64,000 nt of DNA from Cristatella mucedo (lineage: Eukaryota; Bryozoa; Phylactolaemata; Cristatellidae), in assembly GCA_009760855.2 (NCBI GenBank), contig WPIO01000001.1, positions 9,606,001 to 9,670,000 on the forward strand. The letters are read 5' to 3'. Positions 1-8,226 of this stretch are shown in pieces. The notes under the pieces were generated by a model. It did not search any database. It was not told the DNA's origin and saw nothing but the letters and a program-made list of their open reading frames with translations. The position numbers and the translations under genes are program-made. Every line of letters starts with the position of its first letter. The stretch's first letter is position 1.

Positions 1-49
1 TGTTATTTCTGATTAATATATACTATGAATAAAAACAATTAATTCAAAA

Positions 50-325
50 TTAATTAATTTGTACACCCTGTTTAGTTTTTGGAGTTTTTGACTTTTTCTC
101 TGCTTCTATCAGCATTTCATTTATTTTACTTCTACATTCCATTAGTTTATCACAGGTATCGCAAATCTCAACAAGAACACCAGTGTACGAGCTATCTAAA
201 TCAGGAATAAGTTTATCAAGTGAATGCTTGACAATTCTCTGATCTACTCTCTTTAACTTTTGTAGACAAATTTTAAGAGCCATATCTCTTGATTGTTCAC
301 AACTAAGAATTGTAGAAACATCCAT
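50..325 (-). CDS. Hypothetical small protein (91 aa)
   Basis: An intact 91-codon frame opens with a true ATG at 325-323 and lies in strongly AT-rich DNA. The protein is mixed helical and charged. It has a C-x2-C pair in the middle (ICDTCDKL), a lysine-rich stretch near the C-terminus, and no signal peptide or membrane segment. It sits 20 bases downstream of a broken acidic frame on the same strand, and a Cys-rich frame lies further upstream. The three together look like a compact small-gene cluster of the kind found in large DNA transposons or integrated virus-like elements, but that is inference. I do not recognise the family, and a chance frame in AT-rich DNA cannot be excluded. Confidence 0.35.
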   Translation of the reverse strand: MDVSTILSCEQSRDMALKICLQKLKRVDQRIVKHSLDKLIPDLDSSYTGVLVEICDTCDKLMECRSKINEMLIEAEKKSKTPKTKQGVQIN

Positions 326-343
326 TCTATATAAATATAAAAA

Positions 344-663
344 TTGTATAGTTTAGCAATATTCTACACCTTCTTCAAATCCAAATGCTTGTTCGTAGCC
401 TTCCTCACTTTCATATTCTGATTCCTCTTCTTCATATTCCTCTGGATTGTAATCAGGATCATCCTCGTCTTCTGACTCCTCTTATTCAGATTCATCTTCA
501 ACTTTTTCATTTTCAATTTCAACTTTTTCTGTTTCTATAATAATTAATTTTATTTTTTAATATAAATTTATTCCTACCATCTCAAAAATTAACTCTTCTT
601 CTGCTCTATCATACTCCATTTCTATTTGTAATTCATATAACTCTTTTGCTGTTTTTCGAATAT
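344..663 (-). pseudogene. Broken acidic-protein reading frame
   Basis: Read on the minus strand, a single frame runs from about 663 to 344 and is interrupted by two TAA codons, one of them at 485-483. The first third is helical and charged. The last third is very rich in Glu and Asp with Tyr and Ser, and ends in VEYC before a stop. Frame continuity across both stops suggests one former acidic protein of about 105 residues rather than three genes. No homologue is recognised. Acidic tails of this type occur in many unrelated nuclear and viral proteins, so they are not diagnostic. Confidence 0.35.
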
Positions 664-675
664 CATGTTACACTT

Positions 676-832
676 TTATTTTTGCTTCAGGTTCAAATAT
701 TCAGTTTTAATATTCTTTAATTCGCCAACATGGCAAGTGCTACATCGTCCAGGATTTAGATTGTTACTCAATGCATCAGCAATTCTATAGTGTCCATAAG
801 CATAACTACAGATTCCACAGTCTAGCCAGTAT
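676..832 (-). CDS. Partial Cys-rich frame, zinc-ribbon-like
   Basis: The minus-strand frame contains C-x2-C, then a spacer of about 20 residues with a Tyr/His-rich part, then a second C-x2-C followed by His, as in small zinc-binding domains. It ends at a TAA before 676. The open frame continues upstream to 858, but those first residues are encoded by the reverse of a LINE tail (832-883), so the native N-terminus is missing and the start is artificial. No function is assigned. Confidence 0.35.
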
Positions 833-883
833 CTCTGAGGGCGCTTTATCAAGTACATTATTATTATTATTATTATTATTATA
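832..883 (+). mobile_element. LINE 3' tail fragment with ATT repeat
   Basis: It holds the distal half of the L2-like LINE tail seen elsewhere here (ctctgagggcgctttatcaa) followed by an ATT microsatellite at 857-883. It is the shortest copy of this tail in the window and cuts into the Cys-rich frame on the opposite strand. Confidence 0.7.
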
Positions 884-1040
884 TTTGTTTAGAGAAGCTA
901 TCCGCAAAATAAATAATTAATTGCGATTCCACTTGCGGAAATTACCACCATCGGGCTCATATACCCCTTTTAGTTAGTTATACAGCTGGATTTGACAGGT
1001 TCGCACCTCCACCGCTAACCATTCAAACCAGATGTAACAA

Positions 1041-1105
1041 GGCCACGATAGCCCAGGAGGTAAGGTGCTTGCTCCTGGTCGAGGTCGTGGGTTCGGGTGG
1101 AGGTC
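1041..1105 (+). mobile_element. tRNA-derived SINE head
   Basis: A box-A-like segment (GATAGCCCAGGAGGTAAGG) is followed about 35 bases later by a box-B-like GGGTTCGGGTGG, the spacing of an internal RNA polymerase III promoter. The anticodon-arm region is not a functional tRNA fold. The body downstream does not match the two SINE families found elsewhere in the window, so this may be a third family or a decayed one. Confidence 0.5.
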
Positions 1106-1272
1106 CTGTCACCATGTGGGTATGACTCATTCGGGCAGCTGCCATCCGTGTTTGCTTTAAAAGTATCGCTAGTCATTCGGGCCGGGAGATCGATTTCCGA
1201 TGGCTGTATATGTATGGATCCGGATTAGCAACGACGGTGTCACTCCGGGCTGCTGGTCCGATAAAAAGCATT

Positions 1273-1372
1273 TGCTGACCTAGCAGCCTCATTTGTATAG
1301 CGGCAGAAGAGCAATGGCCACTGTCAACGTCGCTTGCAGCAGGCAATAAAGGATCGCCCACTGCACACCTGC
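1273..1372 (-). mobile_element. SINE type I, 3' part
   Basis: Matches the reverse complement of the type I SINE body: AGCAGCCTCATTTGTATAGC, then the GCTTGCAG loop region and the GATCGCCCAC junction next to the tRNA-like head. It is decayed, and the head is not recognisable. Confidence 0.65.
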
Positions 1373-1486
1373 ACGGTCAAGGAAATCACGTGAACTTCCT
1401 GCTCCCGAGCGTCCAATTAGTCCGGGAGGGGGATTTCCCTGCGTTTACCGCCGCGACGTCTGTATCCTATTCCTTACCCGATTTAA

Positions 1487-1615
1487 TAACCTCGTCTGTT
1501 TAGCGGCAGAAGGGCGAGCCTTAACGGCTACCACCGACGTCTGCGGAGGGCCATCAAGGACAGCCCACTCGAACCCGCGATCTACGGGTAGCGAAGAGCG
1601 ATCGCCTTACCTCCT
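1487..1615 (-). mobile_element. SINE type I, next to gene A start
   Basis: A decayed reverse-orientation type I SINE with the tail-side GCGGCAGAAGGG segment and the head-side box B (CTCGAACCC) and box A (CGCCTTACCTCC) complements. Its tRNA-like head ends about 15 bases before the gene A start codon. The gene's 5' untranslated region therefore either contains this SINE or is very short. Confidence 0.6.
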
Positions 1616-1629
1616 GCGTGAACTTCAAG

Positions 1630-1840
1630 ATGCCGGCGATGCAACAATTTAGCATCGCTATAAACCAGCGGACGTCAAAGATGGCTGGAGGCCGAGACCC
1701 CGTGCCGGTCCTGCTGCTGTTCGGACTAGCACTCTTCGTGACGGCTTTCGTCTCCCCGGGATGGCGGATGCAAGACACGATGTTGTTTAAACGAGCGTGG
1801 TACGGTCTGTGGTACACATGCACTGAGTGGGGGCAGTCCG
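1630..1840 (+). CDS. Gene A coding exon 1
   Basis: Encodes residues 1-70 plus the first base of codon 71. The donor is CCG|GTGAGC. It carries the first membrane helix and the GLW..C loop motif. Confidence 0.75.
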
Positions 1841-4800
1841 GTGAGCCCAGCGAGCCAGCACAGCGAGCGCACGTGGCTTTCTGATTCTCTTGCGATGCTT
1901 GCAGTGAAGAGTGCTGGCCCTCGGCCTTGGCCTTGCCCTGCGTCTGCTCCTCCACGACAGTCGCGCTCAGCTATTTCAGTAGATGCACTTCCCTTTCAGC
2001 CTGTTCAAAATGAGAATCCGGTGGACTTAGTTGCGAACGTCGAGAAGAGTGATGCCTTTCGGGGCCCAGTAGTCCTACCTCTGCCGACATCGAAACTGAC
2101 TAGCTAACTGTTGCACTGCATGAGGTTACCTCGTCTAGCTGCCTGTCAAACATGCCTTGAATTCTTTAGAGAGCGTGCCTTCAGTTCGCTTGCTGTCAAA
2201 GCCTAGAACTCAGTCTCTATTGATGTCACGACATCGTCCGACTTGTCGGATAAAAAGAATCTACAGCCTTCATGCCCCTCACAGCATTTGCTGGATTCTT
2301 ATGAATTGTCCAATGTTTTGACCGTGCTGACACTGTGCATGTTACCACTGACTATATTATTATGCATGCTGACACGTTCTGCATGTTACATCAAACCATA
2401 CGTTCATGCTTTCTTTACAATGTACGTAAAGTGCTTAGAAAGAGATAAGTTCTCTGAGAGTGCTGTACAAATGTATTAGTATTACTGTTGTTATTATAAT
2501 TACTATCATGAAAAATTGAGGGCTAAGACGGGAGCTTACTCAGAGGAGCAAGGGGTGCACTTACACCGGGATATAGAGAACTTAAATATAATTACCAAGG
2601 ACTGCATATTAAACAAATAATGTATGGCTATTTTCGGGGCCTTATCGAGGTAACAGCTTGCTTGCTATCTTGCTTCACACCTCGAATAGCCACTTATCTT
2701 GGAGCCTCATTGAGTGGTCATTGATATGTCACTTCAGAGTAGCTATAAGGTTAATGTAACAGTTCATGGGCCGTGATTTTTCGAAGGTTTCAAAGATCTT
2801 TCGAAGGTTTCTCGCTGCTGGGCGATCGAAGCTGGCTTGCTTGAAAATGAGATTGCTGTTACTATCGCGTATGACTTTAGAGATGCATCCAGGATGAAGC
2901 CTGAGAGAGATCCAACGGTCGGCAGCGTTACGAGTTTTCTGGTAGTGTGCTCGTTCACTAAATGGCTTTCGGAATGCATCCCAGATCACGCCAGCCATCG
3001 AAGGGTACTTAACGTGCAGCGAGGGAGACAAGAACATTAAGAAAGAAAGGATGAGCTGGGATTACATGGAGATCGCGAAAACGGAAGTAGCAGGAAGCTG
3101 ACACAAAGTAACTAGCTTGAGGCACAGATTTTCAGTGGTGCAGCTATGGAAACAAACTGGAGAGAATCGTTCTCGGAGGTCACTGCTGGACCAGTGACTG
3201 GGGTTCATGGTGCACCAACGGTTTACGCGAGCTCCACTTGTGTATAACCTAGAGTCTGCTGACAATCTGTCATCGAAGTCGTTAGGTGCAAGACAGGGTT
3301 GCTAGTTTCTAGTTGTTATGAGAGCCTGTAAGTTTATGGCTGCTGTCGCTGCCCACAGCTAACCAGCTTAGTAGGGAGAATCCGAACGGTCCTTGGAGAA
3401 GATCAAAGCACTTAAAGAAGCAAATCTTTGCTTGCATCTGCTGCTTTTGTACTAACTACAGAGAGTCTTGTGTTTAATCGACTTCCAGTCTCAGCGGGCT
3501 TCCTTAAAAGAATTAAATTTTATGAGTCTAACGGCTCTTCCCAGCTGTTTTGGATGGAGGACAATTGTTCAGCCTATCTAGCAGCCGTGCAATGAGTTGG
3601 TTGGATCCTTGGCTAACAATTGCGTCATACAGGTCCTATTTTGTTCTACATAAGAAGCAGATGAGCAGCTGGAAAAAAAAGTAGTTTAGGAATAAGTCGT
3701 AAAATCCCTAAGTTGATAAGAGTGCTCGCTGTTTGTCAAGATTGGGAATACGGCTTAACGATTGTGCCGTCAGTAGCTGAAGATTCTACGGTTACCTGCT
3801 GTAAGGCTCTGCACGTATTTGTATAGGCTGTAGAACGGCTTTTTCTCATTTACATTGAACTTTGCTAACGGTATGCCGTTCATATACTGTTTGCAGGCAT
3901 GCATTGAATTTACAACGAAATAGGTGCCTTTATTGGTTACCTTAAATTGTACTTGTACATTGTTCAAAAGCTTCTTTTTGTGTTCCTGAATTGAAAAAAT
4001 GCATACAGCAAACCACAAAGAACGCTGCAACCATGCAATTGAGCACAGTCTGCTGTCATGGATGAGTTATAAATCCCACTTCAAATTTGGTCGAAGTGTT
4101 TAATAACAGATAACTATAAAATGCGGCTGTGGCAGCAATGAGAAAACGCATTGAGAACTCGGTGTTCTGGGAGCAATCGCTGCATGTGCGGTAAGACAAC
4201 CTTAAGGGATCACCAGCATTGCTACTTACCATGTGTTCGATCTGATCTTGTTGCAGACGACCACAACATCCTTGCCGTTCAAGTCTTGATGAGCCTGGCG
4301 TTTGCCTCATTCTTCGTTGCAATCGTCCTGCTTCTCGTAAAGCACTGTGGTATGAACTACGATGAGCGTCGGGCTCGCATCGGTCTCTCGTTTATTTCTT
4401 TTCTAATAGGTAAGTACGGAGCTTTCCCGATGTTCGCCTGGCCGACTAGCAGTGCCGCTCAATGCCTTTTGTAATTAATTTGTTTTAAAGTCACGGGTGT
4501 GTACCTCAACAAGCTGCAAAAAATACCTCGATGTAATAAGGCTCAACAAGTCGGGACAAAAGTCGCACGTCACGCAGGGATAAGTAAATTTTTTATTTGT
4601 GGATATCGTGCATCCGGTTTACCTTTGGGTAAGACAAAGTTTGCATTATGCCTTTTAATACCGTTTGTTGGGTGGAGATTGTCGAAGCTTTAGATCCCAC
4701 TTCCAACGTGTTTTGAAGCTTTCCTATTCCAGGCCCCAGTAACATCTCTTTAATGCCCCCAGAACTTGAACATTTGTGTAGCCTATCAAGACAACTCCCA

Positions 4801-5207
4801 AGGTTTTATTTGTCGTTGCTTTGCATCTAAAAATATCTGTCGTAAATATTTCCTATGTAGCATGCGAGAAACGAAAACCAAGCATACTTGTGCACAGATC
4901 TGATTCAGCGTTGTACGTCAACTAAGTTAGTGGATCTTTCATCTAATAACTGACTTGCATAGGTACATCTGTGCATGCACTGTGCACCATTCCAAAAACT
5001 GGCTGAACTAATCGGGTTACACGAACAGTCGACCGCAACTCATATACTTTCCGTATCGCCTTTTTTACAGTTGCCTTCATCGTTGCTGGGTTGACCTTGT
5101 ATGGAACTGACTACGGCAAATCCGTGCACTGGTCGTACGGCTTGGCCGCCACCTCGGCAGTGCTGTGCTTATCTGCAGGCCTGGTAGCAGTAATCCAAAG
5201 CTGCTAG
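1630..5207 (+). CDS. Gene A: claudin/PMP22-like four-TM protein (3 exons)
   Basis: Coding exons are 1630-1840, 4257-4409 and 5071-5207, giving 166 aa. All junctions are GT-AG and both introns are phase 1. Four hydrophobic segments are visible at about residues 24-43, 75-98, 112-132 and 143-163. The first extracellular loop has W57-Y-G-L-W61-Y-T-C64, like the W-GLW-C signature of claudin/PMP22/EMP proteins, but I see no second Cys. The last helix opens with HWSY, also typical of the superfamily. Such proteins sit in the plasma membrane in junctions or modulate channels; the exact role here is unknown. I chose the ATG at 1630 because its N-terminus then matches the length of paralogue B to the first helix; ATGs at 1639 and 1681 are alternatives. 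Gene B (35278-48219) has the same exon plan. Confidence 0.75.
2105..2500 (+). mobile_element. L2-like LINE 3' end, decayed (gene A intron 1)
   Basis: Matches the C-terminal coding and 3' untranslated part of the local LINE: GAGAGCGTGCCTTCAGTTCG, CACAGCATTTGCTGG, TGCTGACACTGTGCATG, then the tail hairpin AAAGAGATAAGTTCTCTGAG and an AT-rich end. It is too diverged to be open. Confidence 0.7.
4257..4409 (+). CDS. Gene A coding exon 2
   Basis: The acceptor is TTGTTGCAG|AC and the donor ATAG|GTAAGT. Its 153 bases equal exon 2 of gene B. It encodes residues 71-122: the second helix, a charged cytoplasmic turn (NYDERRAR) and most of the third helix. Confidence 0.8.
5071..5207 (+). CDS. Gene A coding exon 3
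   Basis: The acceptor is a pyrimidine run ending TTTTTTACAG. It encodes the end of helix 3, the short second loop (YGTDYGKSVHWSY) and helix 4, and stops at TAG 5205-5207 with only two or three residues after the helix. Confidence 0.8.
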
Positions 5208-5322
5208 TGAGTATATAGGGCTGTTGTGTCAATGCCCTAAACAAATTGAGTAACACGAGTCTTCGTCTCGCTATGAAAGCCGCTGGAGTGAGACGCCTTA
5301 GGGCGGGCATTTGCATTGTCTG

Positions 5323-5328
5323 AATAAA
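5323..5328 (+). terminator. Gene A polyadenylation signal
   Basis: AATAAA lies 116 bases after the gene A stop codon and about 180 bases before the LTR array starts. It is the only canonical signal between the two. Confidence 0.6.
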
Positions 5329-5505
5329 GATATACCGCATTCTTTGCCAGCCTGTTTATATTAACTGTTACACTCCGGTTAGCAAACATCTGCTGTGGCC
5401 ACCTTCTCAGAAGTGCTTCTGGTGCTTTTCGTTTTAATATTATCCTGTCCTGGCTACCCTGTTCCTATTATTTTAAGGACTTGTGTTTTGTTGTAAAACT
5501 GTGTA

Positions 5506-5509
5506 GCAT
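5506..5509. repeat. Left target-site repeat of LTR array
   Basis: GCAT directly before the first TG of the array is repeated at 26180-26183 directly after the last CA. Four to six bases is the normal range for LTR-element integration. The identity could be extended by one base if the terminal A is counted differently. Confidence 0.5.
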
Positions 5510-5723
5510 TGTAACGCAGAAGGCTCGGCGGGGTAAGCTTGACCTGCCGCTTACCTAGCGGCGTAGCCTATCGCCTAATGCCGTTCGGTGCGCGCCTACG
5601 CGAAATAAGCTGGCCGCCACGAAACGAGCGTTTCTGGCGCTGACCTGCCTACCGTTACTAAAGGGGGTCGTGAGTCCGCGGCGTGAATTGGAAGCGAGAC
5701 ACAGATTGGGGATTTTACTGAAC

Positions 5724-5729
5724 TTTATT
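5724..5729 (-). terminator. LTR polyadenylation signal (copy 1)
   Basis: AATAAA on the minus strand, about 215 bases before the downstream LTR end in element sense, as expected at the R/U5 border. It is present at the same place in the other copies. Confidence 0.5.
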
Positions 5730-5839
5730 CGCAAGCGCACAAAGTCGCTGCGCGTCTAGTTCAGCTTTATCTCCACACTCCTCGCACGTTCTCAACTGCA
5801 CCAACACTCTTGTGGAGGGAATACCCCGCCACACTAAGC

Positions 5840-6455
5840 GCGACCCAGACCCTAAACCCTAACCGGTGAACTAGGAATCCGTTCCCACCTGTGCCGAGGG
5901 AATACCCCAAACACGCCAACGTAAACACTCTTGCGGAGGGAATACTCCTCCGCGCTGAAGCGCATACCGGAGTCTAAACCCTGACCGGTGAACTAGAACT
6001 CGGTTTCCACCAGTGCGACCGGAATACTCCACACACGCCAACTCAAGCACTCTTGCGGAGGAAATACTTCTTCACACTGGGGCTGCTTACGTGTATAATG
6101 GGAAACGACCCAAATAGACGGAGCCCGAACCAGAGTCTAAACCCTGACCGGTGAACTAGAACTCGGTTTCCAACAGTGTGGCAGGAATACTTCACACACG
6201 CCACCTCGAGCACTCTTGCGGAGGGAATACTTCTCCACACTGGGGCTGCTTACGAGTATAATGGGAAACGACCCAAATAGACGGAGCCTGAACCAGAGTC
6301 TAAACCCTGACCGGGAACTAGAACTCGGTTTCCACCAGTGCGGCAGGAACTCCACACACGCCAACTCAAGCACTCCTGTGGAGAAAATACTTCTCCACAC
6401 TGAAGCGCGAACCGGAGCCCAAACCCTACCCGGAGAACTAGGGCTCCACAGACGC
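5840..6455. repeat. Internal minisatellite within the LTR
   Basis: About five diverged subrepeats, spaced about 120-165 bases apart, share the core AAACCCTGACCGGTGAACTA, a following CTCGGTTTCCACCAGTG, and the CTCTTGCGGAGGGAATACT block. They lie between the LTR's TATA-like box and its poly(A) signal, that is in the predicted R region, and recur in every LTR copy. Confidence 0.75.
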
Positions 6456-6749
6456 CAACTACGCCTAGCTCGCACCGGCAAAACCCTATGCCGAGACCAC
6501 GTGCTAGCGCGAACACACAAAACACGAAAGAACACAAAATGCCAGCCCGGGCGCGATACGACCGTTTTCGGTGGAGTTCCACCGAATCCTCTTAGAGCTG
6601 TCTCGTCCTGTTCCGTCCATCGTCGGCGGACAGCCCGCCCTCCTCCCTCGCTTTCAGAGAAACGAGTGCCCGACGGCGTCGAGGCGCAGAGCCGGACCAA
6701 AGACAAAAGACACGAGGGAAAAAGATCCAGAGCGAGCGTCGCTCGACTC

Positions 6750-6756
6750 TTAAATA
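6750..6756 (-). promoter_or_regulatory. TATA-like box of the LTR promoter (copy 1)
   Basis: TATTTAA on the minus strand, about 400 bases into the LTR from its 5' end in element sense. Transcription would start near 6720 and run leftwards, giving U3 of about 430 bases, a long R of about 1 kb and U5 of about 200. This is inferred from motif order only. Confidence 0.4.
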
Positions 6757-7612
6757 CTTGGCTAAGACAATGGGGCAAGAGCCCAGTGGTATTGGGCCCG
6801 ACACCATGGCCCATTACGGTAAGGAACTAATACTGGCACTAGGCCACTGGAATGTCCCCTCTGTCCAGCTTGAATGGCGAATGGATTCCAGACGATTCTT
6901 TTTGGACAGAGTGATGGCGAAGGTTGACAGGCCAGCCATCATCAATCAGCCGCTCCTGCGGGTATCGGACCAATTCCAAAGGCCGACTCGCCACCGTTGG
7001 TCAGAGAGCTTCCTGGCTTGCTCCTAAGCGCTTCCTCTCTAACCGCACTGACGCTCCTCTCTGGCTCACTGCTCCAGGACAAAGGAGTTCTAGCCCGCCT
7101 CCAAACAGCTCTTGTTCGTGCTAAAATTCAGCCAAGGCCAGCAGGGCGCTACAAACCTATCGACCACGGGAAGATCCGACCTCGGATCTGCCCTCTAAAC
7201 TAACCAAGCTGCCAAGCTCACTCTTGCACACAATCAACGCAACAATCACTCGGAATTATGCATAGCCTAACATCGCGACGTGCCAGTGATTCATTGGGCG
7301 GCGCACCAAAAAGAAAACTCCGGCCCCTTCCTTAGCTTTCAGCTTTCAATTTTCCGGAGAAAAAAAAAGCGGAACGCCCTCGTCGAGGCACTACCTAGCG
7401 CTGAAGCCGCGCGCTAGGTTGTGGTTCGTCTTGAGCTGTTCACTCCGGTAGGAGCGATCGCGGCGCTCCACTTCTCTCCTTCCCAACGTCGTCGAATGTC
7501 TGGCGTCGGCCTGCTCCTCAGGCCGAGCCACAGAACGAATAGCATGCAATCTCAGTTGGTCCATTCGGTGGTTGGCGTTCGTCTACAAGAACATGCATGT
7601 TAGCGCCCGCTC

Positions 7613-7936
7613 TTAAACGGAAAGTGCCACGCAAAAGATGTTAAACCTCAGTCTCCTTCCGCAAAGCGGCTTTTGGTTAGATGGCGTCTCGTAGCTTCTT
7701 CCGTCGACGCCTGCTCTTCGTGACCACCGACAGCTCCTGTGATTTTTACTCCTGCAGACATCTAATCGAGATTCCGTTTTCTCACCGGAGAAACACGGCG
7801 CGATATTGGCAGTACTCACGCCAATCAGCTCCGCGACGAAATGCGGAGGAAACATAATTTGCGGCGCAGCTTGGTGCAGCGGCCGCTGCCGAGCGTGCGC
7901 GTCCGCGCTAGCTTTCAGCTTCGTGATTTCCACCAT
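7613..7936 (-). CDS. Short ORF in the retroelement internal region (107 aa)
   Basis: In element sense this frame begins with ATG about 290 bases after the primer-binding site, the position where gag normally starts, and runs 107 codons. The first half contains FPPHFVAELIGVST and PCFSGEK, loosely like the start of a gag protein; the rest is basic and looks non-coding. The same frame recurs in every internal region at about 2717-base spacing because the copies are almost identical, so its conservation is not evidence of selection. It may be a gag remnant, or chance. Confidence 0.3.
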   Translation of the reverse strand: MVEITKLKASADAHARQRPLHQAAPQIMFPPHFVAELIGVSTANIAPCFSGEKTESRLDVCRSKNHRSCRWSRRAGVDGRSYETPSNQKPLCGRRLRFNIFCVALSV

Positions 7937-8205
7937 CTGCTGCACGCGTCCATCTACATAGCTGCGTCAGGTGCTTCCCTAGCGCCTGCTGCCGCGCTAC
8001 TCCCACCCGCTACAGCCTGTTGAGAATGGCTCATTTTGGGCGTTTCGATTTACTTGCTCAGAAAATGTCCCTACCTCTCACGTTAAAACTACACTCTTTT
8101 GCTCGATCCAATTTACACGCCTACAAGTCTAATTCAGGAGACCTACTCAAGCAAGCCGCCTCCTGCGGAATTTCTCGTCCTAGGATCCTACCTGCAATTT
8201 GACAA

Positions 8206-8223
8206 GTCCCCGTTCGGGCGCCA
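8206..8223 (-). promoter_or_regulatory. Primer-binding site, tRNA-Lys type
   Basis: On the minus strand it reads TGGCGCCCGAACGGGGAC, three bases after the LTR end. This is the well-known PBS type complementary to the 3' end of tRNA-Lys, with one base different from the retroviral form I know. The same site lies at 10923-10940, 13641-13658, 16358-16375, 19074-19091, 21791-21808 and 24513-24530. It fixes the element's orientation as minus. Confidence 0.85.
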
Positions 8224-8226
8224 AAA

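Larger units (their letters stand above)
5510..7153 (-). repeat. LTR copy 1 (3'-most in element sense)
   Basis: 1644 bp. It carries private base changes not seen in the other seven copies: GCGAAATAAG near 5600 where the rest read GCGCAATAAG, AAAGATCCAG near 6723 for AAAGACCCAG, and ATGGATTCC near 6883 for ATGGGTTCC. Confidence 0.8.
7154..8226 (-). mobile_element. Internal region 1 of the LTR array
   Basis: 1073 bp. It has a private T in TTCCGTTTTCTC near 7775 where the other internal regions read TTCCGGTTTCTC. Contains the 107-codon frame described separately and the primer-binding site at its right end. Confidence 0.75.

Noticed and set aside
2729-3037. Minus-strand 102-aa frame in gene A intron 1
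   Set aside because: Competes with two other frames over the same bases and shows no domain or codon signal.
5840-5865. Telomere-like CCCTAAACCCTAACC in the LTR
   Set aside because: Only about two units, part of the LTR subrepeat with core AAACCCTGACCGG; not a telomeric array.
6137-6830. Overlapping 225-aa minus and 204-aa plus open frames, repeated in every array copy
   Set aside because: They overlap on opposite strands, lie over the LTR's minisatellite and promoter, and recur only because the copies are nearly identical. Frames change freely with 1-base indels in copies 5, 7 and 8. No domain is recognisable.
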